This document shows positions 43,120 to 51,516 of a DNA stretch of 62,203 nucleotides, in pieces; position 1 is the first letter of the stretch; each line of letters opens with the position of its first letter. Under the pieces are notes generated by a model. That model was not told the origin of the DNA, ran no database searches, and saw only the letters and a list, made by a program, of their open reading frames with translations. The stretch spans positions 1 through 62,203 of the forward strand of contig CACYKX010000002.1 of the NCBI GenBank assembly GCA_902775075.1, written 5' to 3'. A program made the translations under genes and the position numbers. The DNA comes from an uncultured Prevotellaceae bacterium. Lineage in GTDB: Bacteria > Bacteroidota > Bacteroidia > Bacteroidales > Bacteroidaceae.

Positions 43120-44126
43120 GGCAACTTGACCGCAATACACTATCAGATCAGTTGATGGTTTACCGAGCTGCGTTTAATTCGTCTAAGGATTACGATGAGA
43201 ACAAGGCAATGTGGGTAAGAAAACACTACGAGAATCCACTTGGAGACTCTCTTGTTTTCGGTGCCTACTGCGAAGGAAAATTGGCTGGCATGAATTCATA
43301 TATGCCAGTGAATTATATGTATCAGGGTAGGATAATACCGCTTCTGCAATCGTGCGAGAGCGGAGTAATGCCTGAATTTCAAGGGAAAGGAATATGGTCG
43401 AAAGTGGTGCGATATGCCATAGAGTATATTTTACATGAAACAAAATATCAAGCAGTAATAGGCTTTCCCAATTATATTAACTCGTACCCTGGATTTAAAA
43501 AAATGGGATGGGAAACGCTCTTTGATATGGAGAACTATGTACTGATAAACAACAGTAAGGCTTTCGCTGAAACTGTCTTCAAAGAACGTAAAATTCTAAA
43601 AGTTTTGGGTCGATTGGGCTTCCTACAAAGAATAGGAATCGCTTATGCCGGATGTGGATATGGTAATTATTCAATAACAACTTGCGGCACGGAGGATTTA
43701 ATTTGGGATATCAGTACTGATGCTTGTTCGGTGACTCATACGGTGGAATTGCTAGAGTGGAAAAAGCGGTACAAAGGCATCAAGACGATTGCGATTAAGA
43801 AAGACGGAAAGACTGTGGCTACTGGTATATACAGTCTTGGTGATTATAATGGGGGTAAGATTGTAAAACTTGAAAAATGCTGTGTTGATGAAGCGTCAAC
43901 CATCTCGTTGAAGAAAGCGATTGCTTTGTTATGTAAATATTTACAGAGGCAACACCCTGATGCTGCCTTTGTCCGGGTATGGACAATGCCAGATTCAAAC
44001 TGGTCTTCTACACTAAAGCAGTTGCTTTTTATGAAATCCTCACATCCCAATCCCTTTATCATTAAGCAAGAGGGAAGTGAGTTCTCAAACAAGCAATGGA
44101 GTCTCTCCTTTTTTGATTTGGACTAA
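43104..44126 (+). CDS. GNAT-family N-acetyltransferase
   Basis: 340 residues from ATG 43104. The GNAT CoA-binding region is SGVMPEFQGKGIWSKVVRYA, followed by GFPNYINSYPGFKKMGW and a long C-terminal domain with a second degenerate acetyltransferase-like layout. Probably acetylates an amino sugar (for example a 4-amino sugar) in the repeat unit; substrate unknown. The frame can be read from further upstream but starts at the ATG overlapping the previous gene. Confidence 0.75.
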   Translation: MDIEIRQLDRNTLSDQLMVYRAAFNSSKDYDENKAMWVRKHYENPLGDSLVFGAYCEGKLAGMNSYMPVNYMYQGRIIPLLQSCESGVMPEFQGKGIWSKVVRYAIEYILHETKYQAVIGFPNYINSYPGFKKMGWETLFDMENYVLINNSKAFAETVFKERKILKVLGRLGFLQRIGIAYAGCGYGNYSITTCGTEDLIWDISTDACSVTHTVELLEWKKRYKGIKTIAIKKDGKTVATGIYSLGDYNGGKIVKLEKCCVDEASTISLKKAIALLCKYLQRQHPDAAFVRVWTMPDSNWSSTLKQLLFMKSSHPNPFIIKQEGSEFSNKQWSLSFFDLD

Positions 44127-44138
44127 AAAAAGTATTCA

Positions 44139-44858
44139 ATGGTAGTATTAATGTACCACGACATTGTCACAGCTGATGACAAGACAAGTGGATTCCAAAA
44201 TGAAAATGCCTTTCAATATAAGGTTGAGGAGCAAGCCTTCGAAGCGCAGGTGAAAGCCCTGCAAGGTAAGGATATTGTCTTCACATTTGATGACGGCGGA
44301 GAATCGTTCTATACCAAAGCTGCCCCTATCTTGGAGAAGTATGGCTTCAAAGGAGTTTTCTTTATCAGCACCAAATATATAGGCACACAGGGATTCTTGG
44401 ATAAAGAACAAATGATTGCTTTGGCAGCCAAAGGCCATATAGTGGGATCACATTCACACACCCATCCCGAAATTTTCACAAAACTGTCGAAGGATGAGGT
44501 TCGCGAGGAATGGCTGAAATCGTATGAGATTTTGCAAAGCATCTTGGGCGAAAAAGACTTCCCCATGTCAATACCCAACGGCTATGCATCGAAAACCATT
44601 ATGCAGGAAGCCATTGATTGCGGATTTACCGACATCTATACGTCACAGCCTACCACAAAGGTAAAAACATTCCTCGGTCACAAGGTGATTGGCCGCTATG
44701 TGGTGCATGAAAACATGACAACAGAAGATGTGCTGTGCATTGTGACCAGCAAAGGCACAAAGATGAAAATGGCCATGAAATGGTATGTGCTGAACATGGT
44801 GAAAGGTGTGCTGGGTTCATCATACGATAAAATCAAAGCAAAAGTTTTACATCATTAA
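44139..44858 (+). CDS. Polysaccharide deacetylase (NodB-type)
   Basis: 239 residues. NodB motif 1 as IVFTFDDGGESFYTKAAPIL (metal Asp), motif 2 as IVGSHSHTHPEIFTKLS (HxxxH-type metal site), and SIPNGYASKTIMQEAIDCGF near motif 3. No signal peptide. Removes N- or O-acyl groups from carbohydrate; with acetyltransferases near by it may tune acetylation of the polysaccharide. Confidence 0.85.
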   Translation: MVVLMYHDIVTADDKTSGFQNENAFQYKVEEQAFEAQVKALQGKDIVFTFDDGGESFYTKAAPILEKYGFKGVFFISTKYIGTQGFLDKEQMIALAAKGHIVGSHSHTHPEIFTKLSKDEVREEWLKSYEILQSILGEKDFPMSIPNGYASKTIMQEAIDCGFTDIYTSQPTTKVKTFLGHKVIGRYVVHENMTTEDVLCIVTSKGTKMKMAMKWYVLNMVKGVLGSSYDKIKAKVLHH

Positions 44859-44866
44859 TTCAAACT

Positions 44867-45856
44867 ATGTTAACCGTTATTTGCCCCATCTATAACGAGG
44901 AGAAATATATTGCTCGTTGTATAGAAAGCATTATGCAACAGGACTATCCAAAGGGCGATTTGGAGGTGCTGTTTGTTGATGGTATGAGTACCGACCGTAC
45001 AAGGGAAATCATTGCTTCTTATCTGCCGCAATGTCCCTATCTGCGAGTGCTTGATAATCCAGATAAGATTGTACCATACGCCATGAACAAGGGCATCAGC
45101 GAGGCAAAGGGCGATGTTATTATGCGCATTGATGCCCATACTTTTTATGAACCCAATTACTGCTCAGCTATTGTGAAACGGCTAAAGGAGCTGGATGCCG
45201 ACAATGTGGGCTGCGTGTGCAAGACCGATGTGCTGAACAAAACGCCCAAGACCTTGGCCATTCGTGAGGTGTTGAGCAACAAGTTCGGGGTGGGCAATTC
45301 GGCTTTCCGCACTGGCATCGACGGTGTGAAAGAAGTGGACACAGTGCCTTTCGGCTGTTGGCCTAAACGGGTGTTTGAGAAATATGGCCAGTATGATGTG
45401 CGATTAGTTCGTAACCAGGATATTGAGCTGAGCAAACGTATTATTAACGGTGGTGGCAAGATATTTATCATTCCCGATACCTTCTGCACCTATCTGGCAC
45501 GTGAAACTTTCCGTGGCTTGGCCAAAAACAACTTCGGCAACGGTAAGTGGAATATTCTCACGGTATATTATACCCGTCAGATGAAATCCCTCTCGTTGCG
45601 CCATTTCATCCCGCTGTTGTTTGTGCTGGGTTTGATTGTGCCAACGCTGGTAGGCATCTTCTGGCATCCGGCATTGTTGCTGTCGGCCTTTGTGCTGGTA
45701 ATGTATCTGCTGGCCTTGGGAGCAGTGAGTGCCAAGCTTGCCGCAAGCAAGCACTTGAACTTTTTCTACCTCCTTTGGAGTTTCATCACCCTGCATTGCA
45801 GTTACGGATGGGGCTCGCTGATGGGGATATTGTCGTTGCCGTTTACGAAAAGATAA
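44867..45856 (+). CDS. Glycosyltransferase, GT2 family, with C-terminal membrane spans
   Basis: 329 residues. GT-A core: VICPIYNEEKYIARCIESIM, LFVDGMSTDRTREIIASYLP, DVIMRIDAHTFYEPNYCSAI (metal-binding DxH), RNQDIELSKRIINGGGKIFI. The last ~70 residues form two to three hydrophobic spans (HFIPLLFVLGLIVPTLVGIF). Succinoglycan-type (ExoA-like) enzymes have this layout. The next gene starts 14 bases downstream. Confidence 0.88.
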   Translation: MLTVICPIYNEEKYIARCIESIMQQDYPKGDLEVLFVDGMSTDRTREIIASYLPQCPYLRVLDNPDKIVPYAMNKGISEAKGDVIMRIDAHTFYEPNYCSAIVKRLKELDADNVGCVCKTDVLNKTPKTLAIREVLSNKFGVGNSAFRTGIDGVKEVDTVPFGCWPKRVFEKYGQYDVRLVRNQDIELSKRIINGGGKIFIIPDTFCTYLARETFRGLAKNNFGNGKWNILTVYYTRQMKSLSLRHFIPLLFVLGLIVPTLVGIFWHPALLLSAFVLVMYLLALGAVSAKLAASKHLNFFYLLWSFITLHCSYGWGSLMGILSLPFTKR

Positions 45857-45870
45857 CACACTCAATATAC

Positions 45871-46980
45871 ATGCACGAAGAGGTGTTTTTTTCACTGTTG
45901 CGTGCGGGACTTTGGGAGGGTGATGTAAAGGTTAGCGGTGAAAGGTTAGTGGTTAGCGGTTCGGACGTGATGCGGCTGGCTGAGGAGCAATCGGTGGTGG
46001 GGCTTGTCACTGCTGGGGCGGAATGGTTCACGGTGCATGGTTCACGGTTCATGATTCCGCTTACGGAAAAGTTGAAGTTATTGGGCAAGTGTCAGTTGAT
46101 TGAGCAGCGAAATGTGGCCATGAACCAGTTTGTGGCCGGGTTGATAGGCCGGATGCGAGAGGCTGGCATAAATGCCCTGCTAATGAAGGGGCAGGGATTG
46201 GCCCAATGCTATGAACGCCCAATGTGGCGCGCGTGTGGCGATGTGGACCTCTTTCTGGACGACGACAACTATGAGCGTGCAAAACAGTTTCTGCAGCCCT
46301 TGGCCTCGCGTGTGGACAAGGAGGCACCCTATTCGAGACACCTGGCGATGACCATCGACACCTGGACAGTGGAACTGCACGGGTATCTTCGTTGCGGACT
46401 ATCGAAGCGGGTTGACCGCGAGTTGGATGCGTTGAGAAGGGAAGAGTTTGCTGGCGGCAAGAAGCGAACCTGGATGAACGGCAACACACAGGTTAGCCTG
46501 CCCAGTGCCGACTGTGACGCGGTTTATGTCTTTGTCCACTTCTTGAACCATTTCTACAAGGGAGGCATCTGTATGAGGCAAGTGTGCGACTGGTGCCGCT
46601 TGTTGTGGACCTATCGTGAGGCGGTGGATGTGCCACAGTTGGAGAGGCATCTGAACCGCATGAAACTGCTTGATGAATGGAAGGGATTTGCAGCCTTGGC
46701 GGTTGAGAAGTTGGGGATGCCCGATGAGGCGATGCCGCTGTACGACAGGGATGACCAATGGAAACGCAAAGCCGACAGGATATTGGATTTTATGTTTGAA
46801 AAGGGCAACAGGGGGTCTGATTATTATGGCAAATATCCATACCTAATCCGCAAGTTTTGCTCGATGAGAAGGAGGCTGGCGGATGTAGCCCATCATTGCC
46901 GCATATTTCCACTTGGAGCGATGCGCTTCCTGCCCAACATCATGTTCCATGGCCTGAGGTCGGCAGCGAGAGGGGAGTAG
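45871..46980 (+). CDS. Nucleotidyltransferase-family protein (NTP_transf_5)
   Basis: 369 residues from ATG 45871. The catalytic core is INALLMKGQGLAQCYERPMW followed by ACGDVDLFLDDDNYERAKQF (metal-binding DVD), then a long helical C-terminus with FVHFLNHFYKGGICMRQVCD. Such proteins occur widely in polysaccharide loci; the substrate is unknown. Two spacer-type stretches are in frame near the N-terminus: GTTAGCGGTGAAAGGTTAG words at 45921-45965 and GGTTCACGGTTCATG words at 46024-46055. The upstream part of the open frame antisense-overlaps the GT2 gene and is not used. Confidence 0.8.
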   Translation: MHEEVFFSLLRAGLWEGDVKVSGERLVVSGSDVMRLAEEQSVVGLVTAGAEWFTVHGSRFMIPLTEKLKLLGKCQLIEQRNVAMNQFVAGLIGRMREAGINALLMKGQGLAQCYERPMWRACGDVDLFLDDDNYERAKQFLQPLASRVDKEAPYSRHLAMTIDTWTVELHGYLRCGLSKRVDRELDALRREEFAGGKKRTWMNGNTQVSLPSADCDAVYVFVHFLNHFYKGGICMRQVCDWCRLLWTYREAVDVPQLERHLNRMKLLDEWKGFAALAVEKLGMPDEAMPLYDRDDQWKRKADRILDFMFEKGNRGSDYYGKYPYLIRKFCSMRRRLADVAHHCRIFPLGAMRFLPNIMFHGLRSAARGE

Positions 46981-47039
46981 GCGGTAAAGTGAAGAGTTAA
47001 AAGTGAAAAGTTAAAAGTTAGCTTAATAATTAAAAGATC

Positions 47040-47708
47040 ATGATACTGAAATGGATATTCGACCGATTGGTTTCGTTCATCGGTCTTCTTTTTTTTGGGC
47101 CAGTGCTGGTCGTTGTGGCTATAATGGTAAAGGTGAAAATGCCAGGTGGCCCAGCATTCTTTGTGCAAGACCGTGTGGGCAAAGGTGGCAAACTATTTAA
47201 GTGCCACAAGTTCCGCACCATGACGGTGAAACACAATGGCAGCACCGTGAGTGTGGCTGGCGACAGCCGTATCACACCTCTCGGTGCAAAACTGCGTCAT
47301 TACAAGTTGGACGAACTTCCCGGGTTGTGGGATGTGCTGATTGGCAATATGAGCTTTGTTGGCCCACGCCCTGATGTGCCAGGCTATGCCGACAAATTGG
47401 AGGGTGATGACCGCGATGTGCTGAAATTAAGACCTGGTATTACTGGTCCCGCTACATTGAAATATCGCTTGGAAGACGAGTACCTTACCAATGCACGACA
47501 GCTCGTCTCTAACCTTAACGTTAACCTTGACCTTGACAAAATGACGGATCAGGAGGTGGCGGTGTGGTATAATGATAACGTGATTTATCCCGACAAGGTG
47601 AGGTTGAATTGCTATTATTATCGCCATTATTCCTTCATCAAGGATATACAGATGATTTTCTGCACTGTGCTTGGGAAGAATATGAAGTATGCAGGTGAGG
47701 TGATTTAG
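47040..47708 (+). CDS. Initiating sugar-phosphate transferase (PglC/WcaJ type)
   Basis: 222 residues. An N-terminal membrane-associated helix (RLVSFIGLLFFGPVLVVVAI), then FFVQDRVGKGGKLFKCHKFR, LRHYKLDELPGLWDVLIGNM, SFVGPRPDVPGY, and KLRPGITGPATLKYR. It transfers a sugar-1-phosphate onto undecaprenyl phosphate to start each repeat unit, for example a bacillosamine-type sugar. Residues ~156-166 (SNLNVNLDLDK) are encoded by TAACCTTAACGTTAACCTTG, the same words as in spacers near 7527, and lie in a segment that is normally simple Glu/Asp-rich. Frame intact. Confidence 0.92.
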   Translation: MILKWIFDRLVSFIGLLFFGPVLVVVAIMVKVKMPGGPAFFVQDRVGKGGKLFKCHKFRTMTVKHNGSTVSVAGDSRITPLGAKLRHYKLDELPGLWDVLIGNMSFVGPRPDVPGYADKLEGDDRDVLKLRPGITGPATLKYRLEDEYLTNARQLVSNLNVNLDLDKMTDQEVAVWYNDNVIYPDKVRLNCYYYRHYSFIKDIQMIFCTVLGKNMKYAGEVI

Positions 47709-47774
47709 TTTAGCGTTTATAGTGTATAGTTTATAGTCAGTTGGAAAGTTTATAGTTGATGGTTTGAAGTTCTA
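47709..47774. repeat. GTTTATAGT word spacer
   Basis: GTTTATAGTGTATAGTTTAT followed by GTTTATAGTTGATGG. Same word family as in 10540-10690 and 12130-12190. Confidence 0.8.
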
Positions 47775-48173
47775 ATGGTGATTAATCAGTCGTTATTAAA
47801 TCAATTGACCGAGCAGGCTAAAGCTTCACCAAGATTGCGGATGAATTACGACCTTCGTAATTCTGAAGATGATGGCTCGCAAAGGATGCTGAATGCTATC
47901 GAGCCAGGATCGCCCGAGCGTATCCACAGGCATCAGCATACTTCTGAAACCGTTGTTTGCATCCGTGGCCGTGTGGTGGAAGAATTATATGACGAGTTGG
48001 AGCGCATTTGCATTGAATCGATAGTATTAACACCTAACGGCCCAATTGTGGCGGTTAACATCCCTGCCGGCCAATGGCATTCTATACGTGCCGTTGAGTC
48101 GGGTTCAGTAGTGCTATCGTGCAAGGATGGGAGATATGAACCGCTGGGGGATGTTGACATACTTTCGCTTTAG
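47775..48173 (+). CDS. WbuC-type cupin, copy 1
   Basis: 132 residues. Cupin metal-binding motif as IHRHQHTSETVVCIRGRVVE (HxH, E) and HSIRAVESGSVVLSCKDGRY. WbuC-type cupin-fold proteins occur beside the last genes of O-antigen and bacillosamine-type clusters; their reaction is unknown. Starts MVINQSLLNQLTEQAKASPR, matching the N-termini of two other copies in the window. Confidence 0.85.
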   Translation: MVINQSLLNQLTEQAKASPRLRMNYDLRNSEDDGSQRMLNAIEPGSPERIHRHQHTSETVVCIRGRVVEELYDELERICIESIVLTPNGPIVAVNIPAGQWHSIRAVESGSVVLSCKDGRYEPLGDVDILSL

Positions 48174-48183
48174 TTGATTGAAT

Positions 48184-48585
48184 ATGGTAATAGACGATAA
48201 AGTTTTAGACGAATTATCTGAGAAGGCCAAGGCTTCGCCCCGTTTGCGCATGAACCTGAATTTTCATCAATCATTGGATGAAAAGTGCCATCGGTTTCTG
48301 AATGCCATCGAGCCTGGTTCTATGGTGCCTATTCATCATCATCCCACTAAGGAAGAATCATTCATCCTGTTAAAAGGTAAATTGCGTGTTACAACCTATA
48401 ACGACGACGGTACGGTTATAGAGAGCCTTATCCTCAATCCACTGGAAGGCCGCTACGGAGTGAACATCGGCAAAAATGTGTGGCACACGATAGAGGCCTT
48501 GGAATCAAGCGTGATTTTCGAGTGCAAGGATGGACCGTTTGTGCCGCATGAGGTGGAAGGAATTCTAAATGTAACCTTGAAATAA
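48184..48585 (+). CDS. WbuC-type cupin, copy 2
   Basis: 133 residues from ATG 48184. VPIHHHPTKEESFILLKGKL holds the cupin His and Glu residues and WHTIEALESSVIFECKDGPF the second motif. More divergent from copy 1 than copy 3 is. Ten bases after copy 1's stop. Function as for copy 1. Confidence 0.82.
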   Translation: MVIDDKVLDELSEKAKASPRLRMNLNFHQSLDEKCHRFLNAIEPGSMVPIHHHPTKEESFILLKGKLRVTTYNDDGTVIESLILNPLEGRYGVNIGKNVWHTIEALESSVIFECKDGPFVPHEVEGILNVTLK

Positions 48586-48616
48586 AAGATTTAGATAATA
48601 ACAATAATAACATACT

Positions 48617-49825
48617 ATGTTCAATTTAGACAAATTTATTGCTGACTCGGTGACGTTCCGTCCGAGCAGCATGTTCGAAGCAGATATTCAGGCCAATGCC
48701 GAAACATTAACTCGAGAGATAAAAGGTAAGAAAGTGTGCGTGATTGGCGGGGCTGGCTCGATTGGTTCCAGCTTTATCAAGGCCGTGCTCCGCTTTGAGC
48801 CTGCTTCGGTAGTGGTGGTCGACCTCAACGAGAACGGCCTGGCCGAATTGGTGCGCGACGTGCGCTCCACCGAAGGATTGTTTGTTCCAGAAGAATTCCG
48901 CTGCTACACCCTCAACTTTGCCGACCCGATTTTTGAAAGAATTTTCCGTGAGGAGCACGGCTTCGATATCGTGGCCAACTTCTCGGCACATAAGCACGTG
49001 CGCAGTGAAAAGGACAGATACTCGGTGCAGGCCTTGATTGAAAACAACGATATTAAAGCCAAGAAATTAATGGATTTGCTCACCGTTTATCCTCCTAAGC
49101 ATTTCTTCTGCGTGAGCACCGATAAGGCTGCTAATCCAGTCAATATTATGGGAGCTTCCAAGCGTATCATGGAAGACTTGGTAATGGCTTATAATAAGTA
49201 CTTCAAAGTAACTACTGCTCGTTTCGCCAACGTGGCCTTCTCAAATGGCTCGTTGCCAGATGGATGGATACATCGTTTGCAGAAGAAGCAGCCGCTGGTG
49301 GCCCCGAGCGACGTGGAGCGTTACTTCGTGTCGCCCCAGGAGAGCGGCCAAATCTGTATGTTGGCCTGCATCCTCGGCAACGGCGGTGAGGTGTTCTTCC
49401 CCAAGCTGGGCGAAGACCAGATGCTCACCTTCTCGGCCATCTGCGATGAGTTTGTAAAGGCCGAAGGATTTGAGAAGAAGCAATGCGCTAATGATTCTGA
49501 AGCGGTCTCTTACGCATCTAATATGGGCTATGATAGCACGATTTATCCAGTGGTTTACTTCGGCTCTGACACTACAGGCGAGAAGGCCTACGAGGAGTTC
49601 TACGTGCCAGGCGAGAAGATTGACATGCAGAGGTTCATGGCTCTTGGTGTAGTGGAGCAAACCACAAGACACGATATGGAGGAGGTGAACGGATTCTTCA
49701 CGAAGCTGGAATCCCTCTTCGCCAACCCCGACTTCACCAAAGCCCAAGTGGTTGAAGCCATAAAGGAGTTCATCCCGAACTTCGAGCATGAGGAGAAGGG
49801 TAAGAACTTGGACCAGAAGATGTAG
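48617..49825 (+). CDS. UDP-N-acetylglucosamine 4,6-dehydratase (CapD/PglF/LegB type)
   Basis: 402 residues, short-chain dehydrogenase fold: VCVIGGAGSIGSSFIKAVLR (NAD), VANFSAHKHVRSEKDRYSVQ, and FCVSTDKAANPVNIMGASKR, where the position of the usual Tyr is Met with Asp/Lys in STDKA serving, as in PglF/WbpM-type enzymes. It makes the UDP-4-keto-6-deoxy sugar needed by the DegT aminotransferases. The C-terminal ~90 residues (GEKAYEEFYVPGEKIDMQRF) are helical. It is the last polysaccharide gene before the defence island. Confidence 0.88.
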   Translation: MFNLDKFIADSVTFRPSSMFEADIQANAETLTREIKGKKVCVIGGAGSIGSSFIKAVLRFEPASVVVVDLNENGLAELVRDVRSTEGLFVPEEFRCYTLNFADPIFERIFREEHGFDIVANFSAHKHVRSEKDRYSVQALIENNDIKAKKLMDLLTVYPPKHFFCVSTDKAANPVNIMGASKRIMEDLVMAYNKYFKVTTARFANVAFSNGSLPDGWIHRLQKKQPLVAPSDVERYFVSPQESGQICMLACILGNGGEVFFPKLGEDQMLTFSAICDEFVKAEGFEKKQCANDSEAVSYASNMGYDSTIYPVVYFGSDTTGEKAYEEFYVPGEKIDMQRFMALGVVEQTTRHDMEEVNGFFTKLESLFANPDFTKAQVVEAIKEFIPNFEHEEKGKNLDQKM

Positions 49826-49840
49826 GTTGGATTACAGTCT

Positions 49841-49906
49841 ATGAAAGCAGTTTTGAAAGGTGTATGGCAGTTTTGTAGGTATTTGTTTTGGCCAAGGTGG
49901 AGATGA
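49841..49906 (+). CDS. Tiny ORF MKAVLKGVWQFCRYLFWPRW, left copy
   Basis: 21 codons, MKAVLKGVWQFCRYLFWPRW then R and stop. A 19-codon version at 61707 differs mostly at synonymous or conservative positions (GGT/GGC, TGT/TGC, GTT/ATT), which favours translation. It is basic and aromatic, could be a membrane-associated peptide, and is followed one base later by the start of the next ORF. It might also be the remnant 5' end of a longer lost gene. Confidence 0.4.
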   Translation: MKAVLKGVWQFCRYLFWPRWR

Positions 49907-49907
49907 T

Positions 49908-50138
49908 ATGACACAAGATGAAAGATGGTTGGCTCGGTACAATGAAGTAAAGAGCTTCATTGAGGCAAATCATAGGAACCCTTCAAAATATTACGATGAA
50001 AAAAAACTGATGGTGCATTTCCTGAAAAGAGGGAGGAAATTGATGAATGCTGGGGAGTTGGCAGAGCCAAGGTTGGGTATGTTTAAGGAATTGCTTGAGT
50101 TGAGTGAACGGTATAGGAGGAAGAATCAGTACGAGTAA
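49908..50138 (+). CDS. Small helicase-associated-domain-like protein
   Basis: 76 residues: DERWLARYNEVKSFIEANHR, NPSKYYDEKKLMVHFLKRGR, KLMNAGELAEPRLGMFKELL, SERYRRKNQYE. This Trp/Asn-Pro-Ser/Arg-Lys pattern is that of helicase-associated (HA) repeats, which in Bacteroidales also occur as short stand-alone or C-terminal domains. The role is unknown, possibly nucleic-acid binding. It may be a fragment of a larger helicase-like gene lost at the island edge. Confidence 0.55.
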   Translation: MTQDERWLARYNEVKSFIEANHRNPSKYYDEKKLMVHFLKRGRKLMNAGELAEPRLGMFKELLELSERYRRKNQYE

Positions 50139-50210
50139 CTTAGGATTATTTGTGCTACCTTTAAAAGAAGTATATCTGATGTTATAATGGCGATAATGTA
50201 TTAAAAGTTT

Positions 50211-51512
50211 ATGGAACGTCCTTATAAATTCTTTTTTTGGACTCTGGTCATTGTTTCAATGGTAGCCTTGATAGGGGTATATGTGTGGCGGCTTGGGGAA
50301 CTTCAATTTGCAACCACGCCGGATGCTTTTGGTTTGTTTGGTGATTATGTTGGCGGCGTTTTAGGGGCTTTTACTGGTCTTGTGAGCGTTGTGTTTCTTT
50401 ATTACACTTATAAAAAGCAGACGGAGATATTTGAGACTCAAAGAAATCAAACAGAATTACAACAATTTGAACAGACTTTCTTTCATTTGTTAGACAATTT
50501 CAGTATTTTGCGTCAACAAATGAATAATAAATCAGAAAGGACACAAGGGCTTGCTTATATTCATTCTGTCAGGTTGTTGATAGAGAAAGATATTGACAAG
50601 ATATGTAATGAGAAAGGTGCTTTCGATGTTCTGAACTCCCTTGAAACTAGACAGAAGATAGAAGAAATTTATAAGACTGCCTTCATTTCTGAGTCAGACC
50701 AGTTGGGCCATTATTTCCGCTCACTATACCATCTCCTTAAATACATAAAAGAGCATTGTCCGAAAGAAAAGGATAAGAAATTGTATTTCGATCTTGTTCA
50801 GGCTCAAATGAACACTGACGAGTTGTATTTGACGTGTATAAACGGTATCAGTAATTATGGGAGAAAGAAACTGCACCCATTGTTAAATGATTCATCCTTT
50901 TTGGAGAACCTTGCCATTGATGAGAACGAAAGCATCCGATGGCTTGTGTATTTCTACTATCCTAAAACAAAACGGAAAAACCCAAATGGCGTAAGGAAAA
51001 ATGTTATTTTTGTGGCAGGAACAGCAGGCACGCGAAAGGGGTCTTTGGCGAGGATGCTTTTAGCAGAGCATTTGCCTGCACGTATTACCTCAATTCAAGG
51101 AATGTTACTAAGGGCAAATTGCATGCCGACTGAATTGATGAAGAACCAACAGACGCTTAAGAAGTTGTTGGCCACTACTATTGATCCAGACGACATCTAT
51201 GTTATCAATTGCAAGTTTTGTCAGTTAAATAATGATGGTACTAACGAACAGCTTCCGATGTCGGTTTATGATGGTGTTAATCCGATAGCGGTGATATACT
51301 TGCAATCATCTATAGAATATATGATCAAAAGTATAGGTCGCGATGACAAGATAAGGCTGAATGAAACATTAGCTGAGATTTATCGTGAAAATGAAGAAAC
51401 AGCTGCTTCGGATTATGCTGCCGCTAAAAACGTACCGTTTTATAAGTATGATGTAAGCGATTTGAATAAGGTTGTAGAAAAGATAATAAAAATAGTTGCA
51501 GATAATAGTTAA
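50211..51512 (+). CDS. putAbiC-type membrane protein fused to a P-loop kinase-like domain
   Basis: 433 residues. Two N-terminal membrane spans (KFFFWTLVIVSMVALIGVYV; YVGGVLGAFTGLVSVVFLYY) and a cytoplasmic helical domain with FEQTFFHLLDNFSILRQQMN, HYFRSLYHLLKYIKEHCPKE and YGRKKLHPLLNDSSFLENLA, matching the putAbiC phage-abortive-infection family. Residues ~265-433 look like a nucleotide kinase: VIFVAGTAGTRKGSLARMLL (a GxxGxxKGS-type P-loop in which one Gly is Arg) and DVSDLNKVVEKIIKIVADNS at the end. I know of putAbiC proteins without this second domain; the fusion is notable. Probably an abortive-infection effector with nucleotide sensing. Confidence 0.7.
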   Translation: MERPYKFFFWTLVIVSMVALIGVYVWRLGELQFATTPDAFGLFGDYVGGVLGAFTGLVSVVFLYYTYKKQTEIFETQRNQTELQQFEQTFFHLLDNFSILRQQMNNKSERTQGLAYIHSVRLLIEKDIDKICNEKGAFDVLNSLETRQKIEEIYKTAFISESDQLGHYFRSLYHLLKYIKEHCPKEKDKKLYFDLVQAQMNTDELYLTCINGISNYGRKKLHPLLNDSSFLENLAIDENESIRWLVYFYYPKTKRKNPNGVRKNVIFVAGTAGTRKGSLARMLLAEHLPARITSIQGMLLRANCMPTELMKNQQTLKKLLATTIDPDDIYVINCKFCQLNNDGTNEQLPMSVYDGVNPIAVIYLQSSIEYMIKSIGRDDKIRLNETLAEIYRENEETAASDYAAAKNVPFYKYDVSDLNKVVEKIIKIVADNS

Positions 51513-51516
51513 ATCA

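Noticed and set aside
45547..45870. 108-codon upstream extension of the nucleotidyltransferase
   Set aside because: Overlaps the GT2 gene in another frame and lacks family similarity; start taken at ATG 45871.
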